DNA from: Sporocytophaga sp.
GTDB lineage: Bacteria > Bacteroidota > Bacteroidia > Cytophagales > Cytophagaceae
Length of the DNA stretch: 64,000 bases
Direction: 5' to 3'
Assembly (NCBI GenBank): GCA_024707265.1
Contig: JANQAB010000002.1
Span: forward strand, 702,188-766,187
Positions 63,020-64,000 of this stretch are shown one piece after another. How positions within the stretch are numbered: the stretch's first letter is position 1; each line of letters begins with the position of its first letter. The position numbers were made by a program, and so were the translations under genes. The notes below the pieces were generated by a model that saw nothing but the letters and a program-made list of their open reading frames with translations, made no database searches and was not told the DNA's origin.

Positions 63020-63451
63020 ATGAAAAGCAAGGTGCTGAATGAAGAGACCGAAAGGCGTTACTTACTTATTTTCGAAGAAGGAGAAGAGTTCATATCTGCT
63101 CTTGAAAAGTTTGCAGAAGAAAATAAAATCACTGCTGCCTATTTTGAAGGAATTGGTGCCTTTAAAAATGTTGTTGTTTCTTATTTTGACTGGGAACGCA
63201 AGGAATACCTTGAGATTCCTTTCAACGAACAAGTTGAGATCTTATCATTAAATGGAGACATAGCTTGTACAAAAGATAAACCCAAGGTTCATGCTCATGT
63301 AGTTTGTGGAAGGAGGGATGGTTCTGCAGTTGGAGGACATCTTTTTAAGGGGTACATCCGACCAACTCTGGAACTTATTTTGTCTGAATCGGATAGGGTT
63401 TTAAAAAGGATAAAAGATCCGAAAACAGGGGTTTATCTGATAAATTTGTAA
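63020..63451 (+). CDS. PPC-domain (DUF296) DNA-binding-like protein
   Basis: The 143-residue protein matches the plant/prokaryote-conserved PPC domain: RYLLIFEEGEEFISALEKFA, AYFEGIGAFKNVVVSYFDW, and KVHAHVVCGRRDGSAVGGHL, with the conserved HAH-x4-G and trimer-core strands. In plants the PPC domain helps AT-hook proteins trimerise; stand-alone bacterial proteins form trimers with unknown ligands, so DNA binding is not assured. Monocistronic. Confidence 0.87.
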   Translation: MKSKVLNEETERRYLLIFEEGEEFISALEKFAEENKITAAYFEGIGAFKNVVVSYFDWERKEYLEIPFNEQVEILSLNGDIACTKDKPKVHAHVVCGRRDGSAVGGHLFKGYIRPTLELILSESDRVLKRIKDPKTGVYLINL

Positions 63452-63668
63452 AAAAGATTAAAGGTTTTAGTTCAGAATAAAGCAGGTTATTTTTCATAAC
63501 TAAAATTTCGGTATTAAAAGGAACCTTGAAATATAGAGATCCTCTCTTATAGGATTAGGTACACTTTTGAGTTGTTTAGGACGAGCCGTTAATTTTAATT
63601 TTCAAATTGCTTTTTTTATATAATCCTGTTTGTGAAATTTGGTATACCAATAAACTAATTTAGAACCA

Positions 63669-64000
63669 ATGAAAATCGTTTATCTTTTTATCCTGACTTT
63701 AGCTATGTCATTACAAACTTCTTTTGGTCAGGAGACCAAACCCCGTACATTAACAGCAGTGGGAAGGGGCGAGATTAAAGCAGCACCGGATCTGGTAGTA
63801 TTGAATCTTGATATTTCTGCAAAAAATATGGATTTCAACAAAGCCATTGAAGAGCTTAACAAAAAAGCTACAGCCCTGGAAAAACAAATAATTGCTGCAG
63901 GTTTTAAAAAGGAAGATCTGAAAACAACTTCCTATACTGTTAACAAAAATTATGAATATCAGAATGGAAGATCTGTAGATAGTGGTTTTATTGCAAATCA
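63669..64000 (+). CDS. SIMPL-domain protein (DUF541), partial at window end
   Basis: The ORF runs off the window with 110 codons seen. A signal peptide (FILTLAMSLQTSFGQ) is followed by LTAVGRGEIKAAPDLVVLNL, the N-terminal motif of SIMPL/DUF541 proteins, and VNKNYEYQNGRSVDSG. Family members are periplasmic or outer-membrane-associated stress proteins such as the oxidative-stress defence protein YggE. The C-terminal part cannot be read. Confidence 0.85.
   Translation, partial: MKIVYLFILTLAMSLQTSFGQETKPRTLTAVGRGEIKAAPDLVVLNLDISAKNMDFNKAIEELNKKATALEKQIIAAGFKKEDLKTTSYTVNKNYEYQNGRSVDSGFIAN

Overview
The window looks like the chromosome of a low-GC Bacteroidota, most probably a gliding member of the Cytophagales. 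The signs are two or three secreted proteins with type IX secretion (T9SS) C-terminal sorting domains, a GldN-like gliding protein, TonB receptors with carboxypeptidase-regulatory N-domains, Bacteroidota-type TAnnTTTG promoter motifs and mostly weak Shine-Dalgarno sites. No rRNA gene, canonical tRNA gene, intact insertion sequence, prophage or CRISPR array was seen.

Layout. 0-11.6 kb: small accessory genes (FAD-linked oxidase, DUF1801, DUF2200, two secreted repeat proteins, phosphoesterase, reductase, DinB, a broken START-domain gene, a Crp/Fnr regulator) and a decayed cytochrome c. 11.6-15.5 kb: a large EF-hand membrane protein, then a three-gene cassette of an ADP-ribosyltransferase-like protein, a small partner and a SecB-like chaperone, which may be a toxin-antitoxin-chaperone module. 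15.8-21.6 kb: an RND efflux operon (adaptor, pump, TolC). 22-28.6 kb: two TonB receptors and a PepSY membrane protein, the second receptor being siderophore-type. 28.6-40 kb: an RNA-repair locus. 40-49.7 kb: lipoproteins, unknowns, a gldN paralogue, a sigma factor with a membrane partner, a MORN-type lipoprotein, a GNAT enzyme and a barrel protein. 49.8-56.7 kb: an eight-gene minus-strand operon around SpeD, DUF4178, DUF350 and a membrane spermidine-synthase-like protein. 57-64 kb: acetyltransferase, chloride channel, molybdate transporter, MscL, GAPDH, a PPC-domain protein and the start of a SIMPL protein.

The RNA-repair locus is the highlight. A Ro60/TROVE protein is followed by about 1.4 kb without ORFs that holds at least seven structured RNAs. 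Six share a Y-stem signature (G-Y-CGTA...TACTTC on the 5' strand and usually a GAATTnTTGCCC-like 3' strand). Two of these enclose a complete, circularly permuted tRNA mimic with anticodon-loop, T, closed acceptor and D arms. Two nucleotidyltransferases follow, then an apparent transcription attenuator with a 28-codon leader peptide, then hen1, pnkp, a DEDDh exonuclease and a crystallin J1-like gene in one operon. Together this would be an RNA surveillance and repair island whose repair genes may respond to stalled translation.

Caveat. At least eight otherwise good genes are split by a one-base change at a homopolymer or similar short run, seven of them fitting one extra base and one fitting one missing base. 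This looks more like residual sequencing error than true decay. Such genes are described as single features, with the break marked.
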